A DNA stretch of 64,000 bases from Desulfoluna butyratoxydans. GTDB taxonomy: Bacteria; Desulfobacterota; Desulfobacteria; Desulfobacterales; Desulfolunaceae. Where the stretch lies: positions 1 through 64,000 of the forward strand of contig NZ_CAADHO010000006.1 of the NCBI RefSeq assembly GCF_900699765.1, in the 5' to 3' direction. Position numbers and translations under genes: made by a program. Under the pieces are notes generated by a model. That model had not been told where the DNA came from and made no database searches. It saw only the letters and a list, made by a program, of their open reading frames with translations. Shown piece by piece: positions 1 through 8,957 of this stretch (positions within the stretch are counted from its first letter, which is position 1; the number at the start of each line of letters is the position of its first letter).

Positions 1-223
1 ACCACTGGTGTTCCTGTTGTCGCGCCAGCGGCATAGCAGGGTAGCTAAGTTCGGAAAGGATAACCGCTGAAAGCATCTAAGCGGGAAACCCACTTCAAGA
101 TTAGATATCCCTCTGACACAAGTCAGCTAAAGACCCCTTGAAGACTACAAGGTTGATAGGCCGGATGTGTAAGCACAGCAATGTGTTCAGCTTACCGGTA
201 CTAATTGGTCGTGAGGCTTAGTC
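1..223 (+). rRNA. rrl: 23S ribosomal RNA, 3' end (partial)
   Basis: The window opens inside a 23S rRNA gene. The stretch contains the conserved 3'-terminal core, including AAGCATCTAAGCGGGAAACC near position 75, GTTGATAGGCCGG near 152 and GGTACTAATTGGTCGTGAGG near 197. The mature end is placed near 223 by comparison with the usual GAGGCTTA ending. The 5' part lies outside the window. It is followed 80 bases later by 5S rRNA in the usual 23S-5S order. Confidence 0.97.
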
Positions 224-302
224 ACAATCTTACTACATAGATTCTGAGTGCTTTATTGAATCCATATCCTGATTGAATGATCCGAAAATGCATATACGCT
301 TT

Positions 303-418
<116 letters not shown>

Positions 419-431
419 TTTTTTTTATAGA

Positions 432-466
432 GGCCCTTGATGACACAGTCATCAAGGGCCTTTTTT
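432..466 (+). terminator. rRNA operon intrinsic terminator
   Basis: GGCCCTTGATGAC and GTCATCAAGGGCC form a perfect 13-bp stem with a 3-base loop, followed by TTTTTT. It is a textbook rho-independent terminator placed 13 bases after the 5S end. The same terminator is repeated after every 5S-like copy downstream. Confidence 0.95.
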
Positions 467-489
467 GTTTTGTGGTCACGCACCGTATT

Positions 490-619
490 TCGGTGGTGAT
501 TGCGACAAGGTCACACCCGTTCCCATCCCGAACACGACCTATCAGATACAAAGAAGTAAGCTTGTCTGCGCCGATGGTACTGCACGGGCAGCAGAGCGTG
601 CGAGCAGGTCGCCGCCGGA
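490..619 (+). pseudogene. 5S rRNA-like copy 2 (altered; pseudogene or derived ncRNA)
   Basis: The first 51 bases match the true 5S copy, up to CCGAACACG. Then about 17 foreign bases (ACCTATCAGATACAAAG) are inserted and GAAGTTAAG becomes GAAGTAAG, which breaks the universally conserved loop A. Further on, GGGCAGCTGTGTGGGAG is replaced by GGGCAGCAGAGCGTGCGAG. The new GCACG...CGTGC can pair, so a replacement hairpin is possible. Both ends (terminal helix) are retained. Length is about 130 rather than 116. It is followed by its own copy of the rRNA terminator. I infer it cannot be a normal ribosomal 5S. Confidence 0.8.
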
Positions 620-631
620 TTTTTTTATAGA

Positions 632-666
632 GGCCCTTGATGACACAGTCATCAAGGGCCTTTTTT
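632..666 (+). terminator. terminator after 5S-like copy 2
   Basis: Identical 13-bp hairpin (GGCCCTTGATGAC/GTCATCAAGGGCC) followed by TTTTTT, duplicated along with the 5S-like unit. Confidence 0.93.
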
Positions 667-689
667 GTTTTGTGGTCGCGCACCGTACT

Positions 690-819
690 TCGGTGGTGAT
701 TGCGACAAGGTCACACCCATTCCTATCCCGAACACGACCTATCAGATACAAAGAAGTAAGCTTGTCTGCGCCGATGGTACTGCACGGGCAGCAGAGCGTG
801 CGAGTAGGTCGCCGCCGGA
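690..819 (+). pseudogene. 5S rRNA-like copy 3 (altered; pseudogene or derived ncRNA)
   Basis: It carries the same insertion (ACCTATCAGATACAAAG) and the same CAGAGCGTGCGAG replacement as copy 2, with a few point differences such as CCCATTCCTATCCC and GAGTAGG. Sharing of these derived features shows that copies 2, 3 and 5 arose by amplification of one already altered 5S unit. The unit length from copy 2 to copy 3 is 200 bases. Confidence 0.8.
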
Positions 820-831
820 TTTTTTTATAGA

Positions 832-866
832 GGCCCTTGATGATACAGTCATCAAGGGCCTTTTTT
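832..866 (+). terminator. terminator after 5S-like copy 3
   Basis: Same hairpin with one loop-side change (GATGATACAGTCATC) followed by TTTTTT. Confidence 0.92.
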
Positions 867-889
867 GTTTTGTGGTCGCGCACCGTATT

Positions 890-966
890 TCGGTGGTGAT
901 AAGTAAGCTTATCTGCGCCGATGGTACTGCACGGGCAGCAGAGCGTGCGAGTAGGTCGCCGCCGGA
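890..966 (+). pseudogene. 5S rRNA-like copy 4 (internally deleted)
   Basis: This copy starts with TCGGTGGTGAT but jumps directly to AAGTAAGCTTATCTGCGCC. About 53 bases found in copies 2 and 3 are deleted, including half of helix I/II and all of loop A. The 3' half with the CAGAGCGTGCGAG variant and the CCGCCGGA end is retained. At about 77 bases it cannot fold as 5S rRNA. Confidence 0.8.
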
Positions 967-978
967 TTTTTTTATAGA

Positions 979-1013
979 GGCCCTTGATGATACAGTCATC
1001 AAGGGCCTTTTTT
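979..1013 (+). terminator. terminator after 5S-like copy 4
   Basis: GGCCCTTGATGATACAGTC hairpin with its ATCAAGGGCC partner, followed by TTTTTT. Confidence 0.92.
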
Positions 1014-1035
1014 GTTTTGTGGTTGCGCACCGTAT

Positions 1036-1167
1036 TTAGGTGGTGATTGCCGACAAGGTCACACCCGTTCCCATCCCGACCACGACCTATCAGATACAAA
1101 GAAGTAAGCTTGTCTGCGCCGATAGTACTGCGCGGGCAGCAGAGCGTGCGAGCAGGTCGCCGCCGGA
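1036..1167 (+). pseudogene. 5S rRNA-like copy 5 (altered)
   Basis: The last copy has the same 17-base insertion and CAGAGCGTGCGAG block as copies 2 and 3. It also has its own decay: TTAGGTGG for TCGGTGG at the start, an extra C in TTGCCGAC, CCCGACCACG for CCCGAACACG and GATAGTACTGCGC for GATGGTACTGCAC. It is the most diverged full-length copy, as expected for the distal end of a tandem array. Confidence 0.78.
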
Positions 1168-1179
1168 TTTTTTTATAGA

Positions 1180-1214
1180 GGCCCTTGATGATGACGTTAT
1201 CAGGGCCTTTTTAT
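1180..1214 (+). terminator. last terminator of the 5S array (degenerate)
   Basis: GGCCCTTGAT pairs with ATCAGGGCC (one bulge) and is followed by TTTTTATTT. It is weaker than the upstream copies because the stem has lost part of its pairing. Confidence 0.8.
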
Positions 1215-1725
1215 TTAATTAAGGAAAGGTCGTCTGCTCCCGCCACGCCATGCATGGCCTGGTGCACCGGAAGCGCGGGTGGTGAGGCAGGCGTCCTGCT
1301 TTGTATCTGACCGGAAATACGGGGTTCCTGAGCCTGCTCTGTGTTGACTATGTATTTCAGCGAAATCAAAATGAACTTACATTGAATGGGGGTTGGTGCT
1401 ATAATAACACTGTGTTTTTTGGTGGCTTCTGGTTGAGTATCAATCAGTGAACGGTTCAATTTGTTTTCTACATTTTATATCGTTCCAGTGTTATGAAACC
1501 CCTTCTTTCCATGGCGAGCCATCGCTTTTCATGATCGGCAGACACAATCTGTTGGGAATAAGGCTGCATGCCCTGCCTTTCATGCGTGTTTGGCTGTAGC
1601 GCTCACGTTTAGGGCTCGTTGCATGCCGATCTCTTCTTTTCAATGTGTGAGCCTCCCATCACTGCATAGCGGCAATACGCAGCGGCGCCCCCATCTACTC
1701 AGGTTAACGGAAGGTGAGACGGTAT
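1215..1725. other. intergenic region without recognised gene
   Basis: About 510 bases between the 5S array and the first protein gene. No reading frame here has a ribosome binding site or a recognisable product. It should hold the promoter for the gene at 1726, but I could not identify -35/-10 elements with confidence. Confidence 0.5.
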
Positions 1726-4700
1726 ATGGCTGATGATCTAAATATCCAAACAGCACTGGGGGCGGTAAACCTCTTTATGAGTACGGTGAAGAACTGCCGC
1801 CTCTACCCCGAATCCAGTGACATTGTCCGACAGTCTCTCACTTCCGGATATTCCCGCCTTGCCACCCTGTTTTACCGGGATGCCCCGTTTATCGTCTCCG
1901 AAGCCCAGGGGTCCATTCTTTTCGATGGAAAACTCCTGGACGCCAAGTCCCAGCGCATGCCTCAAATTCACTCGCTGCGTCTCTTGATGCAGGCCCTTAA
2001 CCTGAAGAGCATCGTATTTGATCGCTCCATTGATCAGGAAAATTATGCCAAGGCATCTCGGATTCTCAGCATGACGCCGGAGGAGGTGGATGCACAGGGC
2101 GGGGTACGCAAGGTATTTGAAGCCGAAGGGGTCTCCTTTGTCTCTGCCAACCACAATGTGTTTCTCGGCGCTGAAGCCGATGAGGTGATCGAAAGTGATG
2201 AGGACTTTTTTCGGCGTATCTGGTTCGGCCAGATCACCGAACTCCAGGCCCTGGCATATATCACCAGAAAAACGGTCAACGCGGCCTGGCTCTCATCGGT
2301 AAGTGGGCGTTTTCTTACTTTCTGCGCAGACAAGGGGTACGAGCCCAACGATTGGGATACCATTTCGCGCCTTGCATGCCTTAACGGTTATCTTGTCAGG
2401 GCCGGGAGCGAACAGGGAAACACGGCCATCTTTCCCCTTCTGTATGAGAGGTTGGAGGCCCTTGGGCCCTGGCTTAACGCCGATCTACTTGCATTGAACC
2501 TTTCGGAAGCTGCCGTGACCAAGGCCGTGGAACATCTCGAAAACGAGAGCTTCATGCTCCTTGCCGCCCGCCTGCTCCTGGTGAAGCAGACCCAGAGAAG
2601 GGGAAGCCGGTTGGTGGGGCGTGTTCATATCAAGGCGTACAACGATGCGTCGGACTGGATTCTTGCCCGGCCCAGGGGCAGTGAGTTTTCGTCTTCCATT
2701 GAGGCCTTGAGGAGCCGTGAGGAGGCCGCTCAGAATGAGACACTGGCTCGGATTGAGGCAGCCATTGAAGGGCTCATGGTGGGAGAGTCCGATGCACTGA
2801 ACGATCTCGACGCGCTGGCTGCGTTGCCCAGGGTTATGGCCGAGCGGACCCAGCAGGGCAAGGCCCAAGAGGTGGAGCGGTTGATTCAGGCTGTGTCCCT
2901 TGCCATCAATCTTGAAGACGAAGCAAAATCCATGGCAGCGGTTCGGGTTCTTCTTCAGACGGCCAAGGCGCTCACCGGCCTTGAACGGCTGGACCTGGTG
3001 AGCCGGGTTCTGGGTCCCATCAATTTGTGGGCACGTTACCAGCAGGAGGTGACCCCTCTTTTTGAATCCGCTTCGGATATGATGGTGAACCACATCCACA
3101 ACCTGGTCGTGGGGGGGCAGTACGGAGAAGCCGTTCCGTTCATGGAGAGCTTCAGCCTCATGGCCCAGGGACGCCTGAAAAAAGACCTCCATATGACCCG
3201 TTATGCCGAACGCACCCTGCGCAGAATGGCTTCGGAACGGGTGTTCAATCTCCTCATGGAAACGTTCCGGGAGGATACGGATGGGCATCGCCACCAGGCA
3301 TCCGTCGTCCTTGCCCTGCTCGGAAACATAGCCGTGCCTCCCTTACTTGACCTGCTTCGGGAGAGTGAGGTGATGGCCGAACGGATCCGGGTGATGGGTG
3401 TTCTGAAGAACATCGGGCCCGGTACCCTTGAGGAGCTGACGCAGCGCATTACGCCGGACAGCGCCTGGTTTTATCTTCGCAATCTCCTGAAACTGCTGGG
3501 TGAGATCGGTGGCGAGGAGCACATAGATATCCTTGAACCCTTGGTGACGCGACGTGAGGAGCAGGTGATCGATGCCGTGATTTCATGTGCCAAGCAGATC
3601 GGAGGCAGCAGGCGGGTTCGTTTTTTTTCCAAAGCGCTCCTGGCGGTCCCCGACCGGGTCAAGCCCCGACTTGCGGGACTTCTGGCCCAGTTTGGCGATG
3701 ATGATGGGGTCTATGCACTCTCGGCTGTGCTCAGGTCCAGGATGACCGGGTCTCCTGAGGAGAAAGACAAGGTGATCAAGGCGGCGTGCTCGGCCATGGG
3801 GGAGATCGGCTCCATGAAGGCGCTTCCGACCCTTCAAAAGGTTGTGGACCAAAAGGGGCTCCTGGGCAGGAGCCGGTACACGTCGGAGCAGAAACGCCTT
3901 GCCGAAGAGGCCATTCTCAAGATCCGCCATGCCATGTCCAAAGAGCGCTCGGCACCGAAAGAGAAAGAGCCGGATGCCCGGGTAAAGGTGACCCGCGACT
4001 ACATCGCGTCCGAAGAGTTCGGCACCCTTGAGGCCATTGTCAGCGGTCTGATCAGCGGAGGCAAAAAGGCGTCGGCCCTGAAGGTCCTCCTTTTGATGGT
4101 GGAGCGGGCGGCACGTGAGAAGGATTTCAAGCGTGCGGAGCGCTACAAGGCGAGGCTGTCCGATGTCGATGAAATGGCCCTGGGTGAAGTGGTGCGCGCC
4201 GAGGAGATTATCGATCAGGAAAGGTGCTTCGTGGACTCCGGGGAGTACATGGAGACCTGGAAAGATTTCTACGCCCTCCTTACCGAGGAGGAGGCGTCCG
4301 GTTTTTATCATCACGTCAGAAACGAGGTGGTGGAGGTGGATACCGAGATCATCTCCCAGGGCGAGGTGAGCAATCGGCTCTGCTTTATCAATAGCGGCAG
4401 GGCCAAGATCGTCTATAAAGACGACGCCAGGGAGCTCTTTATCAAGGAGATGTGCAAAGGGGAGGTGGCCGGTTACGACGCTTTTTTCCATACCAGTGTG
4501 TGCACGGCATCCCTTGTGGCCCTTTCCCGGGTCAACGTGGGCTTCCTGGATCGTGAGGTCCTGACACTGATGCAGGAGAAGCACCCAGATTTTCTCGGGA
4601 AGCTGCAGTCCTTTTGCGGACAGTTCAACAACCTGACCGAGACCGTCCAGGCCAAAGGGCTTGAGAGGCGCCGCTACCGGCGTTTTCATGTGAAGGGCAG

Positions 4701-5007
4701 GGTTGTGTTCCAGCTCATGACCGACAAGGGGACCACCGTGGGCAAATCCTTTACCGGTGTTTTTCTCGATATTTCGGAAGGGGGGCTCTCCGCCGTGGTC
4801 AAGAGCAGCGGGTACTCCATGGCCCGCCTGCTGCTCGGGCGTTCCATCTGTTCGCTGATGAAGCCCGGAGAAGGGGCAGAACGATTCTCGGTCCAGGGGC
4901 GGGTCAGCAGCGTCAACGAGCGGGGAGAGAACACCATCTCCATCCATGTGGCCTTTGCGCGTCCCCTGGCTGTCTCAAGCCTTGAGGCCCTGGTGACCAC
5001 CAGCTGA
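1726..5007 (+). CDS. HEAT-repeat / cyclic-nucleotide-binding-like / PilZ domain protein
   Basis: Large protein of 1093 residues, with no signal peptide or membrane segment seen. Residues 1-500 are helical and unassigned. Residues about 520-720 show HEAT-type helical repeats (for example LALLGNIAVPPLLDLLRES). Residues about 865-965 resemble a cyclic-nucleotide-binding fold (VDTEIISQGEVSNRLCFINS). Residues about 980-1093 are a PilZ domain with RRRYRRF and DISEGG, the two c-di-GMP-binding motifs of that family. I infer a cytoplasmic c-di-GMP-responsive scaffold, perhaps linked to motility or surface behaviour. The start was set at the ATG at 1726, which lies 7 bases after AAGGTGAG; a GTG at 1714 is in frame but overlaps that ribosome binding site. 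It stands alone between the rRNA operon and a convergent operon. Confidence 0.85.
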   Translation: MADDLNIQTALGAVNLFMSTVKNCRLYPESSDIVRQSLTSGYSRLATLFYRDAPFIVSEAQGSILFDGKLLDAKSQRMPQIHSLRLLMQALNLKSIVFDRSIDQENYAKASRILSMTPEEVDAQGGVRKVFEAEGVSFVSANHNVFLGAEADEVIESDEDFFRRIWFGQITELQALAYITRKTVNAAWLSSVSGRFLTFCADKGYEPNDWDTISRLACLNGYLVRAGSEQGNTAIFPLLYERLEALGPWLNADLLALNLSEAAVTKAVEHLENESFMLLAARLLLVKQTQRRGSRLVGRVHIKAYNDASDWILARPRGSEFSSSIEALRSREEAAQNETLARIEAAIEGLMVGESDALNDLDALAALPRVMAERTQQGKAQEVERLIQAVSLAINLEDEAKSMAAVRVLLQTAKALTGLERLDLVSRVLGPINLWARYQQEVTPLFESASDMMVNHIHNLVVGGQYGEAVPFMESFSLMAQGRLKKDLHMTRYAERTLRRMASERVFNLLMETFREDTDGHRHQASVVLALLGNIAVPPLLDLLRESEVMAERIRVMGVLKNIGPGTLEELTQRITPDSAWFYLRNLLKLLGEIGGEEHIDILEPLVTRREEQVIDAVISCAKQIGGSRRVRFFSKALLAVPDRVKPRLAGLLAQFGDDDGVYALSAVLRSRMTGSPEEKDKVIKAACSAMGEIGSMKALPTLQKVVDQKGLLGRSRYTSEQKRLAEEAILKIRHAMSKERSAPKEKEPDARVKVTRDYIASEEFGTLEAIVSGLISGGKKASALKVLLLMVERAAREKDFKRAERYKARLSDVDEMALGEVVRAEEIIDQERCFVDSGEYMETWKDFYALLTEEEASGFYHHVRNEVVEVDTEIISQGEVSNRLCFINSGRAKIVYKDDARELFIKEMCKGEVAGYDAFFHTSVCTASLVALSRVNVGFLDREVLTLMQEKHPDFLGKLQSFCGQFNNLTETVQAKGLERRRYRRFHVKGRVVFQLMTDKGTTVGKSFTGVFLDISEGGLSAVVKSSGYSMARLLLGRSICSLMKPGEGAERFSVQGRVSSVNERGENTISIHVAFARPLAVSSLEALVTTS

Positions 5008-5077
5008 GCTGGCACTTCTCCCGCAGGTGATTTTGTTAAAGCCGTTTACGGTCCGCAGAATTATGAAATTGAGCTGA

Positions 5078-5113
5078 AAGCTCCCGTCCCAGAGATCTCT
5101 GGGCGGGAGCTTT
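5078..5113. terminator. bidirectional terminator between convergent genes
   Basis: AGCTCCCGTCCCAGAG pairs with CTCTGGGCGGGAGCT (one bulged position) in a long GC-rich stem. It is flanked by AAA on the left and TTTTGTGTTTT on the right. It lies between the stop codons of the PilZ protein (plus) and fumarase (minus), so it probably serves both. Confidence 0.85.
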
Positions 5114-5142
5114 TGTGTTTTGAAGAGCAGATACGCAAGGGG

Positions 5143-6759
5143 TTACATGATGGCCTGACGGTAGAAGTCGTTCCCTTTGTCGTCGATGATGATAAAGGCC
5201 GGGAAGTCCCTCACGGTAATCTTGAAGATCGCCTCCATGCCGAGCTCCTCATAGGCGATGGTCTCCACCTTGGTGATGCAGTCCCGGCCCAGCCTGGCGG
5301 CCGGGCCCCCAATGGATCCCAGGTAAAACCCCCGGTTTTCTTTGCATGAGACCCGGACCTTGTCGGTCCTGTTGCCCTTGGCCAGCATGATGCGCGAGCC
5401 CCCGAGTTTCTGGAAGACGGGGACGTAAGGGTCCATGCGACCGGCGGTGGTGGGGCCGAAGGAGCCCGAAGCGTGGCCTTCCGGGGTTTTGGCCGGACCC
5501 GCGTAATAGATGACGTGATTCTTGATGTAGTCGGGGAGGCCGTCCCCTTTCTCCATGGCGTCGGCAAGCCTGGCGTGGGCAATGTCCCGGGCCACGATGA
5601 TTTCTCCGGAAAGGGAGAGGCGGGTGCCCACGGGGTGAGCCGATAACTCTGTGAGGATGTCATCCATGGGGCGGTTCAGGTCGATTTCAATGCCGGGCTC
5701 TTCTTCCATGGCAGGCTCCGGCAGAAAACGTTCGGGGCGGGTCTCCAGCTGCTCCAGAAAGACCCCCTCTTCGGTGATCTTCCCTTTAATGTTCCGGTCT
5801 GCGCTGCAGCTTACTCCGATGCCCACCGGGCAGGATGCCCCATGCCGCGGCAGCCGGATGACCCGGACGTCGTGGCAGAAGTACTTGCCCCCGAACTGGG
5901 CACCGAGGCCCACGCCGCGGGTCATGTCGAGGATCTCCTTTTCCATCTCCCGATCCCTGAGCGCGTGTCCCAGGGCGTTGCCTTGTGTCGGCAATTCGTC
6001 GAGGTATCCCGCCGATGCCAGCTTGACGGTCTTGAGGGTGGCCTCGGCCGAGGTGCCGCCGATGACGATGGCCAGGTGGTAAGGGGGGCATGCCGAGGTG
6101 CCGATTTCGGTGACTTTTTCTTTGAGAAAAGGCAGGAGGCGTTTGCGGTTCAGGATTGCCTTGGTCTCCTGAAAGAGAAAGCTCTTGTTGGCTGATCCCC
6201 CGCCCTTGGCAATGAAGAGGAAATCGTAGCTTGCGCCTTTTGTGCTTGCGATATCGATCTGGGCCGGGAGGTTGCAGCCCGTGTTTTTTTCCTCAAAGAG
6301 CGTGAGGGGGGCCAGCTGGGAGTAGCGCAGGTTTTTTTCCGTGTAGGTCTCAAAAATGCCTTTTGAGATGGCCTCCTCATCGGGCGCTGCCGTGCCGGAA
6401 ATAACCTGGGCCCCTTTTTTGGCCACCACCGTGGCCGTGCCGGTGTCCTGGCACATGGGAAAGATCTTTTCCGAGGCGATGACGGCATTTTTCAGCATTT
6501 CAAGGGCCACGTAGGTATCGTTTTTGGATGCCTCGGGGTCGTCCAGAATGCTGCGGAGCTGTTCGAGGTGGCGGGTGCGGTAGAGAAAAGAGACGTCGGC
6601 AAACGCCTCGCGGGCCAAAAGGGCCAGGGCCGACGGGGCCACACGGATGACGGGCTCTCCGAAGGCCTCCCCCTTTTCAACCCCCTCATCGCTGAGTTTT
6701 CGGTAAACAGTGGTGTCCGGCCCCAGGGGAAAGGGGGGCTGATAGGCAAAGGGTGGCAT
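5143..6759 (-). CDS. fumA: class I fumarate hydratase (Fe-S dependent)
   Basis: Converts fumarate and malate reversibly in the TCA cycle, in the cytoplasm, using an oxygen-sensitive [4Fe-4S] cluster. At 538 residues it has the single-chain FumA/FumB form (E. coli about 548). Cysteines fit the cluster ligands: MCQDTGT near residue 103, TSACPPYHL near 223 and VSCSADRN near 318. N-terminal (alpha) and C-terminal (beta, with [13 protein letters not shown] near 430) fumarase domains follow in order. The start ATG at 6759 is preceded by GGAGG nine bases upstream. It is the last gene of a minus-strand run from comEC, with a 152-base gap before it, so it may have its own promoter. Class I fumarase fits an anaerobe. 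Confidence 0.95.
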   Translation of the reverse strand: MPPFAYQPPFPLGPDTTVYRKLSDEGVEKGEAFGEPVIRVAPSALALLAREAFADVSFLYRTRHLEQLRSILDDPEASKNDTYVALEMLKNAVIASEKIFPMCQDTGTATVVAKKGAQVISGTAAPDEEAISKGIFETYTEKNLRYSQLAPLTLFEEKNTGCNLPAQIDIASTKGASYDFLFIAKGGGSANKSFLFQETKAILNRKRLLPFLKEKVTEIGTSACPPYHLAIVIGGTSAEATLKTVKLASAGYLDELPTQGNALGHALRDREMEKEILDMTRGVGLGAQFGGKYFCHDVRVIRLPRHGASCPVGIGVSCSADRNIKGKITEEGVFLEQLETRPERFLPEPAMEEEPGIEIDLNRPMDDILTELSAHPVGTRLSLSGEIIVARDIAHARLADAMEKGDGLPDYIKNHVIYYAGPAKTPEGHASGSFGPTTAGRMDPYVPVFQKLGGSRIMLAKGNRTDKVRVSCKENRGFYLGSIGGPAARLGRDCITKVETIAYEELGMEAIFKITVRDFPAFIIIDDKGNDFYRQAIM

Positions 6760-6911
6760 GGGGTGTCCTCCAGAGATGGTGATGGGTTGGCCATACAGGT
6801 GAGCATGATGTCTTCATCCCGTACTATAGGGCATGGCCACGGGCAGTCGCAACCCTGGAGTGACGGTGTATCGGGTCTTTTCACTAAAAAATGGGTCTCA
6901 CGTGAAACGAG

Positions 6912-7955
6912 TCAGTCATTCTTCCATTGAAAGAGCAGGGATCCTGCAACGAGGCAGGCCAGGGTCATGGCCAGAAGGAGAATGATTTCCAGACGGACCT
7001 CGGCAAAACCGGCTCCGTCGTTCATGACCTTGCGGGCCCCTTCGATGAGATGGGTCAGCGGGAAGACCCGGGAGAGGGCCTGAACCCAGGGGGTCGTGCC
7101 TTCAAGGGAGAACCAGACACCGGAGAGAAACATCATGGGCCAGGAGATAAGGTTGAGGATACCCCCTGCAAGCTCTTCGCTGCTGCCCCTGGCTGCCAGA
7201 AGGAGCCCCAGGGAGATCATGGACATGCCCCCCACTACAAAGACGGCAAACAGGGCCGCAAGGGAGCCCCGGCACGAAAATCCGTACAGGGCGGTGCAGG
7301 TCCCGTAGACAATGCCCGTGGTGGCGAGCATGACAAAAAGGCGGGAGATGATCTGGGCCGTCAGGAATTCCCATGGGCGCACCGGGGTGACGCTGAATCG
7401 CTTGAGGACCCCGTTTTTCCGGTAGCGCACCACCACATACCCAACGCCAAAGAGGGCGGAGAACATCATGTTCATGCCCAGGATGCCGGGAAATAGCCAT
7501 TCCACATACGGGATGCGGTCCCCGGTGACCATTTGCCGGGTGAAGGGGCCGTCCCCGGTGCGTCCCCCGCCCAAAAGGATCTCTTCGAGGATTTTTCCCT
7601 TGGGGGCGTCGCTGTTGATCCAGTAATGGCCCGTGTCCGCCGACAGGACCATGTCGAGGCGGTGATGGCGCAGCTTGGTCAGGGCGTCGTTCCGGTCGGC
7701 CAGCTCAATGGCCTGGATCAGGGGGTGGGTGAGGAGGTGTTCGCTCTGGGGAAGGGGAGCTGCGCCGTCGGCTTTGAGGACGCCAGCCTTGTATAGCTTC
7801 TGGGAATCTTCGCTGAAAATAAGGGAGAATCCGGCGATGATGAGAAAGGGGAAGAGGATGCTCCACCCCAGGGCAGAGCGGTCCCTGTAAAACTCGATGT
7901 TGCGGGCTTTGAAAAGGGTCCAGATACGTTTGAACATGGCGATGGTACCTTTCAT
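6912..7955 (-). CDS. ABC-2 type transporter permease
   Basis: Membrane subunit of an ABC exporter, 347 residues. One membrane segment lies near residues 27-46 (WSILFPFLIIAGFSLIF) and is followed by an extracytoplasmic domain of about 120 residues. A cluster of about five segments follows in the C-terminal half (for example LACLVAGSLLF at the end), the ABC-2 family layout. The start at 7955 lies 15 bases after the stop of the ATPase gene, so the two are coupled in one operon. An alternative ATG at 7937 is also possible. The substrate is not evident; drug, lipid or polysaccharide export are all open. Confidence 0.9.
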   Translation of the reverse strand: MKGTIAMFKRIWTLFKARNIEFYRDRSALGWSILFPFLIIAGFSLIFSEDSQKLYKAGVLKADGAAPLPQSEHLLTHPLIQAIELADRNDALTKLRHHRLDMVLSADTGHYWINSDAPKGKILEEILLGGGRTGDGPFTRQMVTGDRIPYVEWLFPGILGMNMMFSALFGVGYVVVRYRKNGVLKRFSVTPVRPWEFLTAQIISRLFVMLATTGIVYGTCTALYGFSCRGSLAALFAVFVVGGMSMISLGLLLAARGSSEELAGGILNLISWPMMFLSGVWFSLEGTTPWVQALSRVFPLTHLIEGARKVMNDGAGFAEVRLEIILLLAMTLACLVAGSLLFQWKND

Positions 7956-7970
7956 GGGGCCTTTTTGTCG

Positions 7971-8861
7971 TCAGTTGCGAAGCGCTTTGCCCGTGAGCTT
8001 GAGAAAGAGGTCCTCCAGGTTCTGGGGCATGACCACGATCCCGGAGAGGTCCATGCCCATGGCCACGAGTTCCCGCAGGGAGTGGTCGGGGTTTTCGGTC
8101 TGGATGCTGATGCGGCCATCTTTCAATCGGAACCAGGGGGTGGTGAGGGTGGCGAAGGCGCTGTCTTCAGTGATGCCGGGCAGGACGATGGACGAGCCCC
8201 TGCAGTGCGCGGAGAGCAGGGCGTCGGTGGCTCCCATGGCGATGATGCGGCCGTGGTCCATGATGGCCAGCTCGTCGCAGAGCTTTTCCGCCTCATCCAT
8301 GTAGTGGGTGGTGAGCACCACGGTTTTGCCGTCCCGCTTCAGGTTCTCTACGATTTCCCAGAGGTGGCGCCTGGCCTGGGGGTCCAGCCCGGTGGTGGGT
8401 TCGTCCAGGAAGACGAGGTCCGGGTCGTTTGCCAGGGCCATGGCAAGGAGAAGGCGCTGCTTCTGGCCACCGGAGATCTTCCGGTTATCCCGTTTGAGGA
8501 TCTCCTCCAGGCGGCAGATGGCGATGAGGGCTTCCCGCCCGGCCCGTTTGGTGTAGAGGTGGCGAAAGGTCTCCAACGTCTCTTCCACGGTGAGGAACAT
8601 GGGCAGCTCCGTGTTCTGGAACTGGATCCCGGCCTCACGGGTGAAGCTCTCCCCCCGGGGGGCGCCTTTGTAGAAGATCTCTCCCGAGGTTTCGGGAAGA
8701 ATCCCTTCGATGACTTCGATGGTGGTGGTTTTACCGGCTCCGTTGGGGCCGAGGAGGCCGAAACAGGTGCCCGGACGGATGGAAAAGGAGATGCCTTTCA
8801 CCGCCTCGACGTCGGCATAGTGCTTGACCAGGTTGCGGACTTCCAGGATAGGGGGTTCCAT
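7971..8861 (-). CDS. ABC transporter ATP-binding protein
   Basis: ATPase partner of the permease immediately downstream, 296 residues. Walker A GPNGAGKTT is at residues 38-46, signature ISGGQKQR at 129-136, Walker B LVFLDEPTTGLD at 149-160 and H-loop TTHYMDEAE near 190. The C-terminal tail of about 80 residues is of the CcmA/DrrA type. The start ATG at 8861 follows AGGA at good spacing. The pair sits between mlaA and fumarase, but no direct link to the Mla lipid pathway can be claimed, because Mla uses an MCE-type system. Confidence 0.93.
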   Translation of the reverse strand: MEPPILEVRNLVKHYADVEAVKGISFSIRPGTCFGLLGPNGAGKTTTIEVIEGILPETSGEIFYKGAPRGESFTREAGIQFQNTELPMFLTVEETLETFRHLYTKRAGREALIAICRLEEILKRDNRKISGGQKQRLLLAMALANDPDLVFLDEPTTGLDPQARRHLWEIVENLKRDGKTVVLTTHYMDEAEKLCDELAIMDHGRIIAMGATDALLSAHCRGSSIVLPGITEDSAFATLTTPWFRLKDGRISIQTENPDHSLRELVAMGMDLSGIVVMPQNLEDLFLKLTGKALRN

Positions 8862-8957
8862 AGGCTTTCCTGTGATGCACCCGCATGGGGCGCGGGCGGG
8901 GTGTTGGCACGTACGGTGATACGGCCCCCGAAGCCTTTTGGGGCATGTCGCCGCAGG

